This document shows positions 63,181-64,000 of a DNA stretch of 64,000 nt, piece after piece; position 1 is the first letter of the stretch, and every line of letters begins with the position of its first letter. The DNA is from G051132615 sp051132615 (GTDB lineage: Bacteria > Pseudomonadota > Gammaproteobacteria > Burkholderiales > Neisseriaceae). The notes under the pieces are model-generated. The model saw only the letters and a list, made by a program, of their open reading frames with translations, had not been told where the DNA came from and did no database searches. The stretch covers positions 434,001 through 498,000 of the forward strand of contig NZ_CP152375.1 in assembly GCF_051132615.1 (NCBI RefSeq), written 5' to 3'. Made by a program: the position numbers and the translations under genes.

Positions 63181-64000
63181 TTATTTTTTTCTATTGGAAC
63201 CTGATACCATCTCAATCACAAATAAACGGCAATCAATAGCCCCATTAAATAATGGCCATTTTCGCTTTGGACTTAAGCGCATTAATTTGGGCAAACGCAT
63301 GTCCCCACTAAAAAAACAAGCAGTCCAACCTGCAAAATACTGTTTTAACCATGAACCTAATTGTGGGTATAACGCAGCTAAACGTTCCTCATCATCTAAA
63401 CGTACCCCATAAGGTGGATTGGTCACAATCAAACCTTCTGGCGTATGTGGACGCGTTTTTGTGACATCACACACACCTAAATCAATATCATCAGCTACAC
63501 CAGCAGCTTGGGCGTTTGTTAGTGCATCTTGAATCAATCTTCTGTCTATATCACTGGCACAAATTTCAACAGCACATTTTTTTTGCATTTTAATGGCTTT
63601 GTTTTTAATATCTTGCCAAGCGGTTGCATTAAAATTTTTCAATGCCTCAAAACCAAATCTTCTCTTAATCCCTGGTGCAATATTTCGAGCAATTAATGCC
63701 GCTTCAATGGCTATTGTGCCACTGCCACACATAGGGTCAAGTAAGCTTTGAGAACCATCAAATCCCGCTATGGTTAAAATGCCTGCTGCAAGATTTTCTC
63801 TTAACGGAGCTAAACCCGTATCCACACGGTAACCTCGTTTAAATAATGCTTCGCCACTGGTATCTACAAACAAGAATACCTCAGTTGCATTAATAAACAC
63901 ATGAATACGTACATCAGGTTGAAATTTTTCTACATTAGGACGTTCGCCATGTACCTCACGAAAAACATCACATAAAGCATCTTTTACTTTTAATCCGATA
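63181..64000 (-). CDS. rlmL: 23S rRNA (guanine-N2) methyltransferase RlmL-like (partial, 5' end beyond window)
   Basis: 273 codons are visible and the frame is open to the window edge, so the start lies outside. The first ~35 visible residues (VEKFQPDVRIHVFINATEVFLFVD) are the end of a THUMP domain; then GYRVDTGLAPLRENLAAGIL, the SAM site LLDPMCGSGTIAIEAALIARN and catalytic TNPPYGVRL. It ends after the first methyltransferase domain, so this is a stand-alone RlmL-type protein, not the fused RlmKL of enterobacteria. Confidence 0.92.
   Translation of the reverse strand, partial: IGLKVKDALCDVFREVHGERPNVEKFQPDVRIHVFINATEVFLFVDTSGEALFKRGYRVDTGLAPLRENLAAGILTIAGFDGSQSLLDPMCGSGTIAIEAALIARNIAPGIKRRFGFEALKNFNATAWQDIKNKAIKMQKKCAVEICASDIDRRLIQDALTNAQAAGVADDIDLGVCDVTKTRPHTPEGLIVTNPPYGVRLDDEERLAALYPQLGSWLKQYFAGWTACFFSGDMRLPKLMRLSPKRKWPLFNGAIDCRLFVIEMVSGSNRKK

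Noticed and set aside
1..64000. Neisseria or Pasteurellaceae DNA uptake sequences
   Set aside because: No GCCGTCTGAA or AAGTGCGGT repeats were noticed; a single GCTGCCTGAA in hemA is coding and not repeated.
1..64000. CRISPR array
   Set aside because: No regularly spaced repeats with unique spacers; the only regular repeat is the in-frame 36-bp tandem array, which has no spacers.

Overview
The window is a dense, AT-rich bacterial chromosome segment. It looks like a low-GC betaproteobacterium, most likely of the Neisseriales/Neisseriaceae. Evidence: NuoC and NuoD are separate proteins (fused in most enterobacteria and pseudomonads), the NuoB/D/E/F sequences have a betaproteobacterial character, hemA is followed by prfA, an O2-independent ubiquinone set (ubiU-ubiV-ubiT) is present, and a lone effector carries an XVIPCD-like tail. 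The assignment is from recalled family resemblance, not a search. The usual Neisseria and Pasteurellaceae uptake words were not seen in any number.

Layout. 1-10438 (minus strand): respiratory complex I operon nuoA-B-C-D-E-F-G-H-I-J-K-L, with nuoL cut by the window edge and a good Fur-box candidate just upstream of nuoA. 11006-17909 (plus): an ABC-F ATPase, cysS, rpmE, dapF, a DUF484 protein, an unknown membrane protein and argF. 18182-19595: three small exported paralogues with duplicated upstream regions, the third carrying a 36-bp tandem repeat. 19669-30820: pdxH, hemA-prfA, a type II NADH dehydrogenase, the thiamine salvage operon thiM-thiE-thiD, a DUF945 protein, ppk1 and a DUF456 protein. 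30856-36667: an exported hypothetical, a DUF2569 protein, an exported PEP/pyruvate-binding-domain protein, an OsmC protein, an AlkC-type DNA glycosylase and a YpfJ-type metallopeptidase. 36773-38719: a merR-gyrI-clbS operon behind a 19-bp-spacer MerR-type promoter. 38891-41793: a copY-copZ-copA copper operon of Firmicutes type with a cop box in its promoter. 41869-51160 (mostly minus): cytochrome c peroxidase, a FrnE/DsbA protein, a 2-hydroxyacid dehydrogenase, xerD, ogt, an MHS-type MFS transporter, tag, map, a Gph-like phosphatase and rluC. 51161-54373: a long structured leader and rne. 54437-54512: tRNA-Asn(GUU).

54.5-59.2 kb is an accessory patch between tRNA-Asn and the ubiquinone genes. 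It holds a decayed IS6-family element with both terminal inverted repeats, an intact lipoprotein/lipase pair, a dead zf-TFIIB gene and a 5'-truncated, twice-frameshifted IS21-family element. The pair (55441-57458) is the most interesting system here. The lipase has a GHSLGG nucleophile elbow and a C-terminal region resembling the XVIPCD secretion signal of Xanthomonadales-type bacterial-killing type IV secretion effectors. The lipoprotein, translationally coupled in front of it, would be the immunity protein. No secretion apparatus genes are in the window.

59292-64000: ubiT, ubiV, ubiU, yjeH and the 3' part of rlmL. Together the genes describe a respiratory organism with a ubiquinone chain usable with or without oxygen (complex I, NDH-2, cytochrome c peroxidase, UbiUVT), several DNA-alkylation defences (Ogt, Tag, AlkC, ClbS-like), laterally acquired copper resistance and an inter-bacterial weapon.
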